From NCBI GenBank assembly GCA_002350615.1, contig DEFD01000025.1, forward strand, positions 131,893-195,892: 64,000 nucleotides of DNA. The letters are read 5' to 3'. Below, in pieces: positions 14,883 to 23,820 of the stretch (the stretch's first letter is position 1; each line of letters opens with the position of its first letter). The notes under the pieces are model-generated. The model did not search any database and was not told where the DNA came from. It worked only from the letters and a program-made list of their open reading frames with translations. Source of the stretch: Bacteroidales bacterium UBA2861 (lineage in GTDB: Bacteria; Bacteroidota; Bacteroidia; Bacteroidales; UBA932). A program made the translations under genes and the position numbers.

Positions 14883-17507
14883 TCATTGCGCCTTAAATGC
14901 GGAGGGGGTGAGCCCGTAGGCGGCTTTGAAACATTTGATGAAATAGCTTGGGGTACTGAAGCCGGCCATATAGGACACTTCGCTTATCGAGTAATTCTCT
15001 TCGGACTCAAGCAGTTCCTTCGCATATTCAAGACGGATCTCGTTGATGAATTTGCCAGGAGTACGTCCGCATTCCGCTTCGAGTTTCTGGAACAGGCGAG
15101 TACGGCCGAGAGCCATCTCCGAGGCAAATTCTTCCACTCCGAAAGAGCTGTCTGTAAGGTGCTTGCGCACCACTTCCGCCGCTTTCTTCATAAACGCATT
15201 CTCCGGTTCCGGATGAGCGGGTACCGAACCCTCGCGGGGCCCGCGGCGGAATAGGGCGAAGATGCCTGCAGCAGCAAGTATGACCAGCAGCAGATACAGC
15301 GCTTTTGCGGCCAGGGACAGATACCATGGCGCTCGGACGACGATGGCAAGGGTATCCGAGGCCGATTCCTCTCCGCTGGAAGGATCCACGCATCTGGCTG
15401 ATAGGGTATATTTCCTTGGAGCAAGATTGTCCAGGACTATCTTGTCATCCGTCTTCATCCGCGCCCAGGCGCTGTCGCGACCCAGCAGACGGTATTCCAT
15501 CCAGTTGTCCTTGAGATAATCCGGAACGGAAACCGTGATGGCCAGTTCCTTCCCCATTCCGTGCAGCACCACTTTGTCCTGATACATCAGCGACTCCTGA
15601 AGCACCCCGGCGGCATCACCGGCGCGAAGCTTCCGGCCTCCGGCCTCGATGGAGGAGAAGAACAGTTTACCCGGCGCCCTGTATGACGGCACCTGCTGTT
15701 CGCGGAAAGAAACCAGTCCCCTGTATCCGGAAACGAAGATTTCTCCGGAGCGGCTCACGAAAATGCCTCTGACCAAAAACGACATCTGCGGGAATCCGGT
15801 TCCGGAAGAATAATTGTAGAAGACCTGATTCTCGGGGTCGAACTTCGAAAGGCCGTCGTTGTTGGTAATAAGAATATATCCCAGCCAGGATTCGTTGATC
15901 GCCCAGATGTAGTCGTTGGATATCTGGGAATTGTTGGTGGTGTAGGCATGAAAACCGTCGTTCTCCTCGTCATAAAGCAAAAGTCCGCTGCCGGTGGTGC
16001 CGAACCAGCGGCGTCCCTTGCTGTCGCAGAAACTCGTCTGGATCCGGTTTGTCCCCAACACGCCCTTGTCCTTGAAGAAGTATTCCTTTTCTTCGCCGCT
16101 GTCTATATTATGCCGCAGCAGGCCCTCCGAAACCGCCACCCAGCAATTGCCGGAATCATCGACCGAAAGGTCGGTGGAGAATTGTCCCGCTATATTGGTG
16201 GAAGAGCTGAGATTGCTTATCATGCCGCTCTCCTTGTCCAGCAGCACCGCCCCTTTCTGGGTCCCGAGCGCAATGTAGTTCTTGTATTGACCTATCCTGT
16301 AGATGCTGATACCCGGCAGATACACGTCCACTTTGCCGGTTGCAAGGTTCACGCGGTTCACGCCGCCGAAACGGGTGCCCACCCAGAGATCGTCACTGCC
16401 ATTGTCCTTGCAGATGCACTCCACATAGGAGGAAGACAGTTTTATGGAGGGAGGGAGCGGCGACACCTCTCCGCTTTCCCCGTCGCGGCGCAGAAGGCCG
16501 TTTTCCACCGAAGAGAAATACTGCCAGCGGCCTATTTCGGCAAAATCGGAAATGAGATTGGTGCCTTCCTTTGCGAAAAATTCAGGGTGCGGGGTAAAAA
16601 TCGCGTTCTCCCTGTTGTACATGAACACGCCGCCACGCGTGCAGATCCACATAGAATTCTGACGGTCCCGGATTATCTTATGGACGGATATATGATTCAA
16701 CTCAGGATTCCCGGAAAAGGATATCACTCCTCTCGTAGGATCATAGATGTCCAGCCCGTCCAATGTCCCGATCCAATAATTGCCGTAGGCGTCTTCGCAG
16801 ACGCTTCGCACATAGTCGGAACTCAGGCCATCGCCATGTCCGAGCTCCTGTCTCCGGCCGTCGGGCCCGAAGACTCGGAGTCCGTGGCGCCTGGTGCATA
16901 CCCAGATGTTCTTTTTGGAATCTTCATAAAGTCCCAGAACATCCGGTTCGTGGTCCAAAGTCGCCATCTTGCCGTAAGGATCCACGATATAAAGTCCGGT
17001 ACGGGTGCCTGCGTAAATGAATCCGTCCGAAGTGTACAGGATGGTATTGATGTTGCCCGGGACCGTCGAGAAATCGTATTTGGGCACAAGGGCCCTGCCT
17101 TCCAGGCAGAAAAGGGTATCGGCCGATGCCACCCAGAGGGCCCCGCCTCCATAGCAGAATGCCTGCACTCCGGTACGGCGGAGAGTGGTGAAGCGTTCAC
17201 TTCGACGGTCGTAGTGGCATAGGGCAAATTTGCTGATGACATAGATATTCCCATTGCCGTCGCCGCAGACATCCTTGATGTTGTTATTGTATATGCTTGC
17301 GGGATTTCCCTCCTCCGGGCGGAAAACCTCCGTATGGGCTCCGTCATATAGAAAAAGGCCGTCCTGCGTGCCTATCCACAGCATATCGAATTCGTCCTGC
17401 CAGGCAGAATAGGCAGTTATCCTGGGCAGACTTGGAACTGAGGCACGCAATGCGCACGCAATCAGGAAGAACGCGGCGCAGGCAACTATATGACGCGGCC
17501 ATCTCAT
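14883..17507 (-). CDS. Propeller/Y_Y_Y membrane sensor fused to AraC DNA-binding domain (PUL regulator)
   Basis: The 874-residue protein has a signal peptide, Reg_prop propeller repeats over about residues 25-630 (DSKKNIWVCTRRH, DAYGNYWIGT, DSKGRRWFGT), a Y_Y_Y-type beta-sandwich (about 640-725, with YRLLGRDSAWARM and LDNLAPRKYTLSARC), one transmembrane helix (about 727-752) and an AraC helix-turn-helix (about 770-874, with SYMAGFSTPSYFIKCFKAAYG). The kinase and receiver of a standard hybrid two-component system are absent. It is the last gene of the PUL, three bases after the SDR gene, and most likely senses the oligosaccharide and activates the operon. Confidence 0.87.
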   Translation of the reverse strand: MRWPRHIVACAAFFLIACALRASVPSLPRITAYSAWQDEFDMLWIGTQDGLFLYDGAHTEVFRPEEGNPASIYNNNIKDVCGDGNGNIYVISKFALCHYDRRSERFTTLRRTGVQAFCYGGGALWVASADTLFCLEGRALVPKYDFSTVPGNINTILYTSDGFIYAGTRTGLYIVDPYGKMATLDHEPDVLGLYEDSKKNIWVCTRRHGLRVFGPDGRRQELGHGDGLSSDYVRSVCEDAYGNYWIGTLDGLDIYDPTRGVISFSGNPELNHISVHKIIRDRQNSMWICTRGGVFMYNRENAIFTPHPEFFAKEGTNLISDFAEIGRWQYFSSVENGLLRRDGESGEVSPLPPSIKLSSSYVECICKDNGSDDLWVGTRFGGVNRVNLATGKVDVYLPGISIYRIGQYKNYIALGTQKGAVLLDKESGMISNLSSSTNIAGQFSTDLSVDDSGNCWVAVSEGLLRHNIDSGEEKEYFFKDKGVLGTNRIQTSFCDSKGRRWFGTTGSGLLLYDEENDGFHAYTTNNSQISNDYIWAINESWLGYILITNNDGLSKFDPENQVFYNYSSGTGFPQMSFLVRGIFVSRSGEIFVSGYRGLVSFREQQVPSYRAPGKLFFSSIEAGGRKLRAGDAAGVLQESLMYQDKVVLHGMGKELAITVSVPDYLKDNWMEYRLLGRDSAWARMKTDDKIVLDNLAPRKYTLSARCVDPSSGEESASDTLAIVVRAPWYLSLAAKALYLLLVILAAAGIFALFRRGPREGSVPAHPEPENAFMKKAAEVVRKHLTDSSFGVEEFASEMALGRTRLFQKLEAECGRTPGKFINEIRLEYAKELLESEENYSISEVSYMAGFSTPSYFIKCFKAAYGLTPSAFKAQ

Positions 17508-17510
17508 GGG

Positions 17511-18335
17511 CTAAACTCCGCTGAATGTGGAGAAACCTCCGTCTATCGGGATATTGGCCCCGGTAATGAAGGAAGCGGCATCCGAACATAGGAACTGGAT
17601 GCAGCCGTTGAGTTCGTTGATGTCGCCGAAACGCTTCATCGGAGTGTTGGCCAGAACCTTATGGGAACGTTCTGTAAGGCTTCCGTCGGGATTCAGCAGC
17701 ACCGCGCGGTTCTGGTCGCCGATGAAAAAACCTGGAGCTACGGAGTTCACGCGGATCTTGTCGCCGAACTTAAGGGCCATTTCCATCGCCATCCACTGGG
17801 TGAAATTGGTCACCGCGCTCTTGGCCGCGCTGTACCCGGGCACGTTGGTCATGCTCTGCAACGCCGCCATAGATGAAATGTTCACCATACAGCCGAAGCC
17901 CTGCTTTGCCATCTGCTCTCCAACCACTATGGAAGGATAGACGGTGCCGTTCATATTGAGGTTGGTAACCTTCTGCCAGCATTCTATATCCATTTCCCAG
18001 ATGGTCTGGTCCGGACGGAGGGTGGCGCCTGGCATATTGCCTCCTGCGATGTTGATGAGGATGTCTATCTTGCCGAATTTGGCAACCGCGTCGTCGCGCA
18101 TCTTCCGAAGGGAATCCATATCGAGCACATTGCAGATTAGACCCACTACCTCAACTCCCTTGGCGGCCACCTTGCGGAGTTCTTCCACCCGGCGGTCCAA
18201 CTGCTCCTGCCGAATATCCAGCGCCACCACATTGCAACCTTCTTTCACGAAACTCGTGGCGACACTGCCACCGAGCACTCCGCCGGCGCCGCTGATTACA
18301 GCGACCTTGCCTGCGATACTGTACATTTCATTCAT
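17511..18335 (-). CDS. SDR-family D-mannonate (fructuronate) oxidoreductase
   Basis: A 274-residue short-chain dehydrogenase with GAGGVLGGSVA cofactor-binding glycines near residue 16, DILINIAGG, the catalytic Ser of VNISSMAAL and YSAAK (YxxxK). The insertion GGNMPGATLRPDQTIWEMD and the segment GFFIGDQNRAVLLN are typical of SDR enzymes that reduce fructuronate to mannonate in Bacteroidota. It overlaps the uxuA stop by four bases (ATGA), which supports this role; a generic sugar dehydrogenase remains possible. It acts in the cytoplasm on imported uronate. Confidence 0.85.
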   Translation of the reverse strand: MNEMYSIAGKVAVISGAGGVLGGSVATSFVKEGCNVVALDIRQEQLDRRVEELRKVAAKGVEVVGLICNVLDMDSLRKMRDDAVAKFGKIDILINIAGGNMPGATLRPDQTIWEMDIECWQKVTNLNMNGTVYPSIVVGEQMAKQGFGCMVNISSMAALQSMTNVPGYSAAKSAVTNFTQWMAMEMALKFGDKIRVNSVAPGFFIGDQNRAVLLNPDGSLTERSHKVLANTPMKRFGDINELNGCIQFLCSDAASFITGANIPIDGGFSTFSGV

Positions 18336-19513
18336 ATCAATCCTTGTTTTATTTCATCTCTGACCGCGGCCATCATGCCTTCCACCTGGCCAAGGGCCAG
18401 CATCCTGCCGTGGAAGCCGTAACCGGGGTTATATCCTTTGCTTTCATCGCCCAGCATCATACGTCCGTGGTCTACGCGCATCGGAAGGGATGGATTCCGC
18501 CTTTCAAATATACGCACAAGTTCCACAAGATTCGCCCTGCCCGCCGTATGCGGCGCCTCGGTGAAATTGCCGTCCGGGAACACCTCGCAGCTGCGGAGAT
18601 GCACGAAGCGGGTGCGGGAAGCAAACTCCCGTGCCATCGCCACACAGTCGTTGTGCGCTCCGCTGGAAAGGGATCCTGCGCAGAAAGTGAGCGCGTTGTG
18701 CGGGTCGGGGACAGCATTCAGGAGCCAGCGGATATCGTCGGCGTCAGTCACTATCCTCGGGAGACCAAGCACCTGCATGGGGGGATCATCCGGGTGGATG
18801 CACATATCTATCCCATACTCGTCGCAGACAGGCATTATGGCCTCCAGGAAATACTTCAGGTTCGCGCGGAGACCACTCTTGGATATACCGTCGTACTGCC
18901 CGAGGAGCTTGCGGAAGATGCCTACCGGGTCGATATCGCCTTCCTTCACGTTGCCGTTTATAAAACCCTGGGTCTTTACGATTATCGTATAGACGAGCTT
19001 GTCTATCTCGTCCTGGCTGATTTTTGCCGCAAGGGCGTCAACCTTTGCAAGGGTCTCTGCGTCCCAGCGTTCCCTGGCGCCTTCCCTGCCTATGATAAAT
19101 ATGTCGAAATAGGCGAATTTCACCTTGTCGAAAAACAGGGTGGTCGCCCCGTCCGGGCAGGGATACTCCAGATCCGTGCGGATCCAGTCGATGACCGGCA
19201 TGAAATTATAGCAGATGGTCCGGACACCGGCTTTGCCCATATTGGCAAGGCTGATTCGATAGTTCTCTATGAGGGCGTCCCGTTCCGGACCGGCGTACTT
19301 GATCGCCTCGCTTACCGGAAGGCTTTCAGCCACCGACCAGCGCATCCCGTAGGATTCGATTTCCTTTTTAAGGGCCTCGATGCGCTCCAGCGGCCAAACC
19401 TGTCCGTTGGGAATGTCGTGAAGAGCGGTAACAATGACCTCCACACCTATCTGGCGAAGCATCGGAAGGGTTCCCGGATCGCCGTGTCCGAACCATCTCC
19501 AGGTTTTAAGCAT
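18332..19513 (-). CDS. uxuA: Mannonate dehydratase
   Basis: UxuA dehydrates D-mannonate to 2-keto-3-deoxygluconate, a step in glucuronate breakdown. The 393-residue protein matches the family over its length: MLKTWRWFGHGDPGTLPMLRQIGV at the start (given here as parts), VAESLPVSEAIK, ICYNFMPVIDW, the metal-site motifs CIHPDDPP and LTFCAGS, VHLRSCE and MRVDHGRMM. It lies two bases after a lipoprotein gene and overlaps the SDR gene, inside the PUL operon, linking the locus to a uronic-acid-bearing substrate. Confidence 0.95.
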   Translation of the reverse strand: MLKTWRWFGHGDPGTLPMLRQIGVEVIVTALHDIPNGQVWPLERIEALKKEIESYGMRWSVAESLPVSEAIKYAGPERDALIENYRISLANMGKAGVRTICYNFMPVIDWIRTDLEYPCPDGATTLFFDKVKFAYFDIFIIGREGARERWDAETLAKVDALAAKISQDEIDKLVYTIIVKTQGFINGNVKEGDIDPVGIFRKLLGQYDGISKSGLRANLKYFLEAIMPVCDEYGIDMCIHPDDPPMQVLGLPRIVTDADDIRWLLNAVPDPHNALTFCAGSLSSGAHNDCVAMAREFASRTRFVHLRSCEVFPDGNFTEAPHTAGRANLVELVRIFERRNPSLPMRVDHGRMMLGDESKGYNPGYGFHGRMLALGQVEGMMAAVRDEIKQGLI

Positions 19514-19514
19514 A

Positions 19515-20789
19515 TTAGATAGTCACTTTCTTGACTGCACGCACCGCCCTTTCGGCAGACTTCTTCTGCTGATAGACCGTTTTCTTAGCGTCCATTTTCA
19601 CTTGATGCACTTTGTCGGCGGCATTCTCGCAACAACTCTGATAATATGTATTAAGGGCCATCTGGGTGCCCCCGAAATACTCCAGCAGAGCCTGTGCCCT
19701 TTCGGATCCGATACTGGTAACACCGGATACGGCTACTGCCGAGAACAGATTGTTCCAGATTTTCACAAGTTCAGCCCTGCCCGGCAGATACCAGCCGGGG
19801 CCTTTATCCGCACACCATTTTGCTGCAGGATAGGCATCAGGATAGTTGGACATCGCAATTATAAGGGCAAAGTTTTCAAGCCCTTCCGACGGGTTTGCCG
19901 CTGTGCCGATTGAAACATTCTCGGTACTGAATGCCACGGTTGTTTCGTCCAGCGACATCGTATAGAGGTAATTGGCAGAATAATCGGTATAAAACACGAT
20001 TCCTCCTTCAAACAAGTCTCCCCTGTCGATAACCTTGGACTCTGGGAAGCGGTGCAAACTTCCGGTCTGGAACTCCTTGCCGATACTTACTTTCTTGACG
20101 CTGCCGCCACCGGAAAGTGTCACCAGGAATTCAGCGTCACAGCTTGCGGCAGGAACGACGATGTAAAAAGGCACCGCTGTTTCACCAAGAGCGACCGGGG
20201 ATGAACAAGTGAGGGTATAACTTGCGCCACCTGCCTTTGCAGCAATGGATGTCACGGACTGGCCGCTTTTGCCGCTGAGTTGCAGGCATATATAAGAAGC
20301 TGCGTGCGAAAGGGTGAAGCCTGCAGTCGGTGCCACACCTGCATCGCTGTGGAAAGTCATCAGTGCAGCGGCGGGATCGAACGATCCTTCCACATAGGAC
20401 TGGGCCTGCGGAATGGAACCGTCGATGGCGGTTGCGGGATATACGATATCCTTGATAAGATTGAGAGATGCATCTCCGCTCACATACTCGAACTCAGCGC
20501 TGACAGTGCCGCCGGCACCCACAAGCTGGAAAATAGAAACTTTCTGGGATGCACTTCCCTTGTCCTGAATAACGGCAATCTGGTCGCCGGCCTGCCAAAG
20601 GACGGGAAGTTTGCCTTCGGCTTCAGTGCCTGCGGACACGCGGGAAATTGCTTCCGCAGTGCTGACCGTAATACGGAGTCCGCCAACCTGGGGGTCAGTG
20701 CCGTCATTGTTCTTGGAGACGGTTTCTTTTGTGCAAGACAGAGCCACCAGCACTGCCATTGCGATTGCAAAATACTTTTTCATACTCAT
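19515..20789 (-). CDS. Fimbrillin-like lipoprotein with DUF1566/FISUMP-like C-terminus
   Basis: The 424-residue product has a lipoprotein signal (MKKYFAIAMAVLVALSCTKE). Residues of about 30-260 are a fimbrillin-like beta-sandwich region (LPVLWQAGDQIAVIQ, VYPATAI). The C-terminal part contains GGIVFYTDYSANYLYTMSL and WYLPGRAELVKIWN, typical of DUF1566-like surface modules, and its last 40 residues parallel the end of the SASA lipoprotein's first domain (34977-36389) with a shared VRAV(K/R) end. Its ATG overlaps the stop of the upstream 52-aa peptide (TAATG), so the two are translationally coupled. Probably a surface glycan-binding or adhesion lipoprotein. Confidence 0.72.
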   Translation of the reverse strand: MSMKKYFAIAMAVLVALSCTKETVSKNNDGTDPQVGGLRITVSTAEAISRVSAGTEAEGKLPVLWQAGDQIAVIQDKGSASQKVSIFQLVGAGGTVSAEFEYVSGDASLNLIKDIVYPATAIDGSIPQAQSYVEGSFDPAAALMTFHSDAGVAPTAGFTLSHAASYICLQLSGKSGQSVTSIAAKAGGASYTLTCSSPVALGETAVPFYIVVPAASCDAEFLVTLSGGGSVKKVSIGKEFQTGSLHRFPESKVIDRGDLFEGGIVFYTDYSANYLYTMSLDETTVAFSTENVSIGTAANPSEGLENFALIIAMSNYPDAYPAAKWCADKGPGWYLPGRAELVKIWNNLFSAVAVSGVTSIGSERAQALLEYFGGTQMALNTYYQSCCENAADKVHQVKMDAKKTVYQQKKSAERAVRAVKKVTI

Positions 20790-20947
20790 TACCAGGTTTC
20801 TTCTACGATTGTAAGATTATCAATTTCTCCTTCCATGGCCGATGGTTCATCTGAAGCGGCCAGGACGGTTTTGCAGTCGAATTGCCTCCAGGACAATTCA
20901 GGGGAAATGTACTCCCGCAAGGCTGTTACAGTTGGATTGCTTTTCAT
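20789..20947 (-). CDS. Small 52-aa peptide ahead of fimbrillin-like lipoprotein
   Basis: The ORF MKSNPTVTALREYISPELSW...EETW starts two bases after the stop of an upstream lipoprotein gene and its TAA overlaps the next ATG. It has no signal sequence, one Cys, an acidic second half and a terminal Trp. Layout and position match the 53-aa peptide at 13104-13265. Function unknown. The tight fit between two genes with coupling on both sides argues that it is translated. Confidence 0.68.
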   Translation of the reverse strand: MKSNPTVTALREYISPELSWRQFDCKTVLAASDEPSAMEGEIDNLTIVEETW

Positions 20948-20948
20948 A

Positions 20949-21389
20949 TCAATTGTCTTTAAGGATTATAATTCCAAGATTGTTGTCAAGGTCCCATAGC
21001 CAGGCAGTGTCGCCCTGAGACTTGACAAGTTTCATCCGGCTGCTGCTGGTAACGGCAGCACCGCCATTCACCTCGACGGCATAGACATCTTCACCATCGG
21101 CTTCAAGATCCACGGTGAGCAGAGGTTCGAGGGCGTCGTTCCGAATGATGAAGCGGGAGGTCTTCACGTTATAAACAAGTTCGTGCTGAAGCGGATTGAA
21201 GAGCAGAAGCGGAGTGAGTTCGCCGTCATATACCCCTTCATTTTGAAGAAGGATGAACGCGGCGACTTTTTCAGCGTCAATACCGTCCGTCGGGACTGGT
21301 TCCTTCCCGGGATCTTTCTTCTCTTTTCCGCAGGAGGCCGTCGCAGCGAGGGCGATAGCCATGAATATGAAAATCAGATACTTTTTCAT
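20949..21389 (-). CDS. Small lipoprotein, unknown function
   Basis: The 146-residue protein has a signal peptide and lipobox (TASCGKE, Cys near residue 20) followed by a Lys/Pro/Glu linker and a roughly 100-residue beta-rich domain with FILLQNEGVYDGELTPLLLF, LVYNVKTSRFII and TAWLWDLDNNLGIIIL. I do not recognise the family. It sits between the alpha/beta hydrolase (two-base gap) and the 52-aa peptide (one-base gap) within the PUL, so a surface role in the same system is likely. Confidence 0.7.
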   Translation of the reverse strand: MKKYLIFIFMAIALAATASCGKEKKDPGKEPVPTDGIDAEKVAAFILLQNEGVYDGELTPLLLFNPLQHELVYNVKTSRFIIRNDALEPLLTVDLEADGEDVYAVEVNGGAAVTSSSRMKLVKSQGDTAWLWDLDNNLGIIILKDN

Positions 21390-21390
21390 A

Positions 21391-23811
21391 TTATTCCACG
21401 TTTATATATTTGACAATTATCTCTTTTCCGCGTTCGGCACCGCCGTCCACCACCGCCTTTACTCTGTGAAGGCCGGCTGCCGGCGTGATTGTGTCGCCGC
21501 AAGGCTGTCCGTCTACATACCAACTGACGGATTCCGTCTCGTAAGCCACCGCTATTTCAAGCTTCACGGGAGAACCCGCTGTTTGACTGCGGGCGGTCTT
21601 GATAGTGGTCGGGCCTTCGTACACATCCTTGTAAATGGCAAGGTAAGGCCGGAGTTCCTCGTTTTCGGCCTCCTTGGAATAAACATAAAGGTTGATGGCT
21701 GAATCTTCAGAATCCGGCACGCGGCCTGCGATACTGAGGGATGTCTTCCCTGCTTCAATGGCCTGCCTAAGGACAGTACTCACATTCACTTCCATCCAAG
21801 ATGTTTCCGGGGTAGCAACGGGAGCGTCGAAAGGTGCGCTGGCAAAGGTGGGCTTGTTTGCCGACACCAGAGTACTCTCACTCCACTCTCCTTCCGTTGT
21901 GTAGAAATTGACCTTGATGTTGCCTGATATGGCAGCGGAAAGGGCAAGGAAAACCTTGGCTGAATTCAGCCCTACCGTATCAATTCCGGAAATATCGAAT
22001 TTGAGATAGGAATCGAAGCGCCAGTCACCATAAGTCGAATAACGCATGCGCAGGGTCGTCATTTCGCCCTTGGGCGCGGTGTTTTTCGCCACAGCGGAGT
22101 ATGTGTCGTCGCTGGGGCTAATTTTCGCGGAAAGTTTGCCAGGGGCATTGCCTCCGGACGCATCCTGCTTCACCACAAAAGTTCTGACGACTTCCGCCGA
22201 AGGGTGATGCCCGTCGATACTTGTGAGGCTCACCGGCACCATTATTTCATAAGATGCATCTTTTGTCAGCGGGGCCGTGGGAGTGAAGGAAAAGGAGGTT
22301 CCCTTCATGGATGCAGTCCATTCGCCCTCGACTTCTGCACCGCCTTCGCTTTCCACAACCTTGATCTTGGCGCTTATCTCTGACAGGTCGAATTTATCAA
22401 GGAAACGGACTGTTATCGGAGCGGTCTTGGAAATCCCAAGCATTGCTGCAGGAAGATAGTTGTCGGCAGGAAGATATCTGCTGACACCCATTACGTCCAC
22501 AGTGGTCGCTCCTTCTTTCGGCAAGATGTAGAACACATCCGCGGCAGTCGCGGCATCAGGCTTCAGATAATGGTCGAAGAAACGTTTGAAGAGCACATAG
22601 CGCCTTTCTCCCGTAGCGTAGTCGATACCTTTTCCGGGATAGGTGTGCCCAAGTTCTTCCATCCACAGGTCCAGATGGACGTTGTCCACGGTATTGAGGT
22701 GCGACACCACTTCCGGATAAGCATCCCACTGGCCATACTGGTCCGTCTTGCCGGCGGAAGTAATGATAGGCACGCAGGCGGAATTGTAGTACTTGGGGAT
22801 CCTGCGGGTACCGTTTCCTGCAGCCGCATAAGCCACGTCCACTTTGCTGTCCACGCCGGGCCAGGGCTGGGGCTTCGTGTTGGGGGTATTGTTGAACAGG
22901 GAATGTTCGGAACCGTTTGCGTTGTCCGGGTCGGCGATTCGCACGGCGCTGTAGGATGCCTTGGAAATCCCCATCACGCCTATCTTGCCGTTGAGGTTAT
23001 AGTCTTCCAGATGACTTTTAAGGTATCGCACATATGCAGTCACCGCGGCCAGTCCGTTCCAGTCCTCCAGGGTATAGCGGTCGAAATACTTCCATGTCTC
23101 GCCGCGTGCCAGGGGATTGTAGCAATGGTCCACATTCACAAATGCGTAACCGCTTGCCATAAATCCGAACGGGAACATGGACCGCCACAGTATCTGGTCC
23201 CCGCTCTGAAGCGGAGAGAAGGGGTAGAACCTCGGAGAATTGCTGGAAAAATTCAGGAGAGTGGGAACTTTTTCGGCGATGCTTCCGCTGGGATGGATTA
23301 TATCGATGCGCAGCCACCAGTCGATGGGAGAGCCATCCTGGTTGTACATCTGGTCCGCGGAAGTCACGGGCTCCACCCCGAAAATATCGACGATTTCCTT
23401 GTTCCAGGTATCCATAACTCTCTGCACGGAACCCTCCGCACCGTGGTCAACGATATTCCACACCGGGATATCCTTGGTAACGGTATAACCTTCAGGAACA
23501 TAGAAAACAGATCTGGAATCCGCGGCCTGCTCATCGTTCTCGTATTCCGCATACACGGAAGGAGAGTTCTTGTGGAAGTTGCAGAGTGCATCTTCCAACT
23601 CCGGAGAGGTTGTCGGGAAGGAAGAGCAGTCCACCTCGATGAAGATGAAGCCTTTCTGCTCCAGGTCCGCTTTGATCTGGGCGTCGCTCAAGGCTCCGAT
23701 CCTGGGCCCCGGCAGGTTCTTGAGATAGAATGCCACCGGCTTCAATACCGGCTCTGCGGCAAGCAGGAAGCCAGCAAGCAGGAAGACTAAGGAAATACAG
23801 ATTCTTTTCAT
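21391..23811 (-). CDS. Secreted alpha/beta hydrolase with C-terminal DNRLRE (CBM96-like) domain
   Basis: The 806-residue protein has a signal peptide. Residues of about 30-430 form an alpha/beta hydrolase related to large acetyl-xylan esterase or prolyl-peptidase-like proteins; the nucleophile elbow is GISKAS and the later acidic and His positions are near SAGKTDQYGQWD and ELGHTYPGKG. An Ig-like region (about 440-560) precedes a DNRLRE domain (about 565-730: SPSDDTYSAVAKNTAPKGE, LKFDISG, ESTLVSANKPTF, SKEAENEELRPYLAIY) closely similar to that of the next upstream gene. A final beta domain follows. It is probably a surface or periplasmic esterase/hydrolase of the PUL; the exact bond is unknown. 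Confidence 0.7.
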   Translation of the reverse strand: MKRICISLVFLLAGFLLAAEPVLKPVAFYLKNLPGPRIGALSDAQIKADLEQKGFIFIEVDCSSFPTTSPELEDALCNFHKNSPSVYAEYENDEQAADSRSVFYVPEGYTVTKDIPVWNIVDHGAEGSVQRVMDTWNKEIVDIFGVEPVTSADQMYNQDGSPIDWWLRIDIIHPSGSIAEKVPTLLNFSSNSPRFYPFSPLQSGDQILWRSMFPFGFMASGYAFVNVDHCYNPLARGETWKYFDRYTLEDWNGLAAVTAYVRYLKSHLEDYNLNGKIGVMGISKASYSAVRIADPDNANGSEHSLFNNTPNTKPQPWPGVDSKVDVAYAAAGNGTRRIPKYYNSACVPIITSAGKTDQYGQWDAYPEVVSHLNTVDNVHLDLWMEELGHTYPGKGIDYATGERRYVLFKRFFDHYLKPDAATAADVFYILPKEGATTVDVMGVSRYLPADNYLPAAMLGISKTAPITVRFLDKFDLSEISAKIKVVESEGGAEVEGEWTASMKGTSFSFTPTAPLTKDASYEIMVPVSLTSIDGHHPSAEVVRTFVVKQDASGGNAPGKLSAKISPSDDTYSAVAKNTAPKGEMTTLRMRYSTYGDWRFDSYLKFDISGIDTVGLNSAKVFLALSAAISGNIKVNFYTTEGEWSESTLVSANKPTFASAPFDAPVATPETSWMEVNVSTVLRQAIEAGKTSLSIAGRVPDSEDSAINLYVYSKEAENEELRPYLAIYKDVYEGPTTIKTARSQTAGSPVKLEIAVAYETESVSWYVDGQPCGDTITPAAGLHRVKAVVDGGAERGKEIIVKYINVE

Positions 23812-23820
23812 AAGAGGGTA

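Noticed and set aside
22570..23790. 406-codon + strand frame, and similar long frames at 15948-17222, 18344-19522 and 24979-26499
   Set aside because: All are antisense to well-supported PUL genes and show no recognisable domain.
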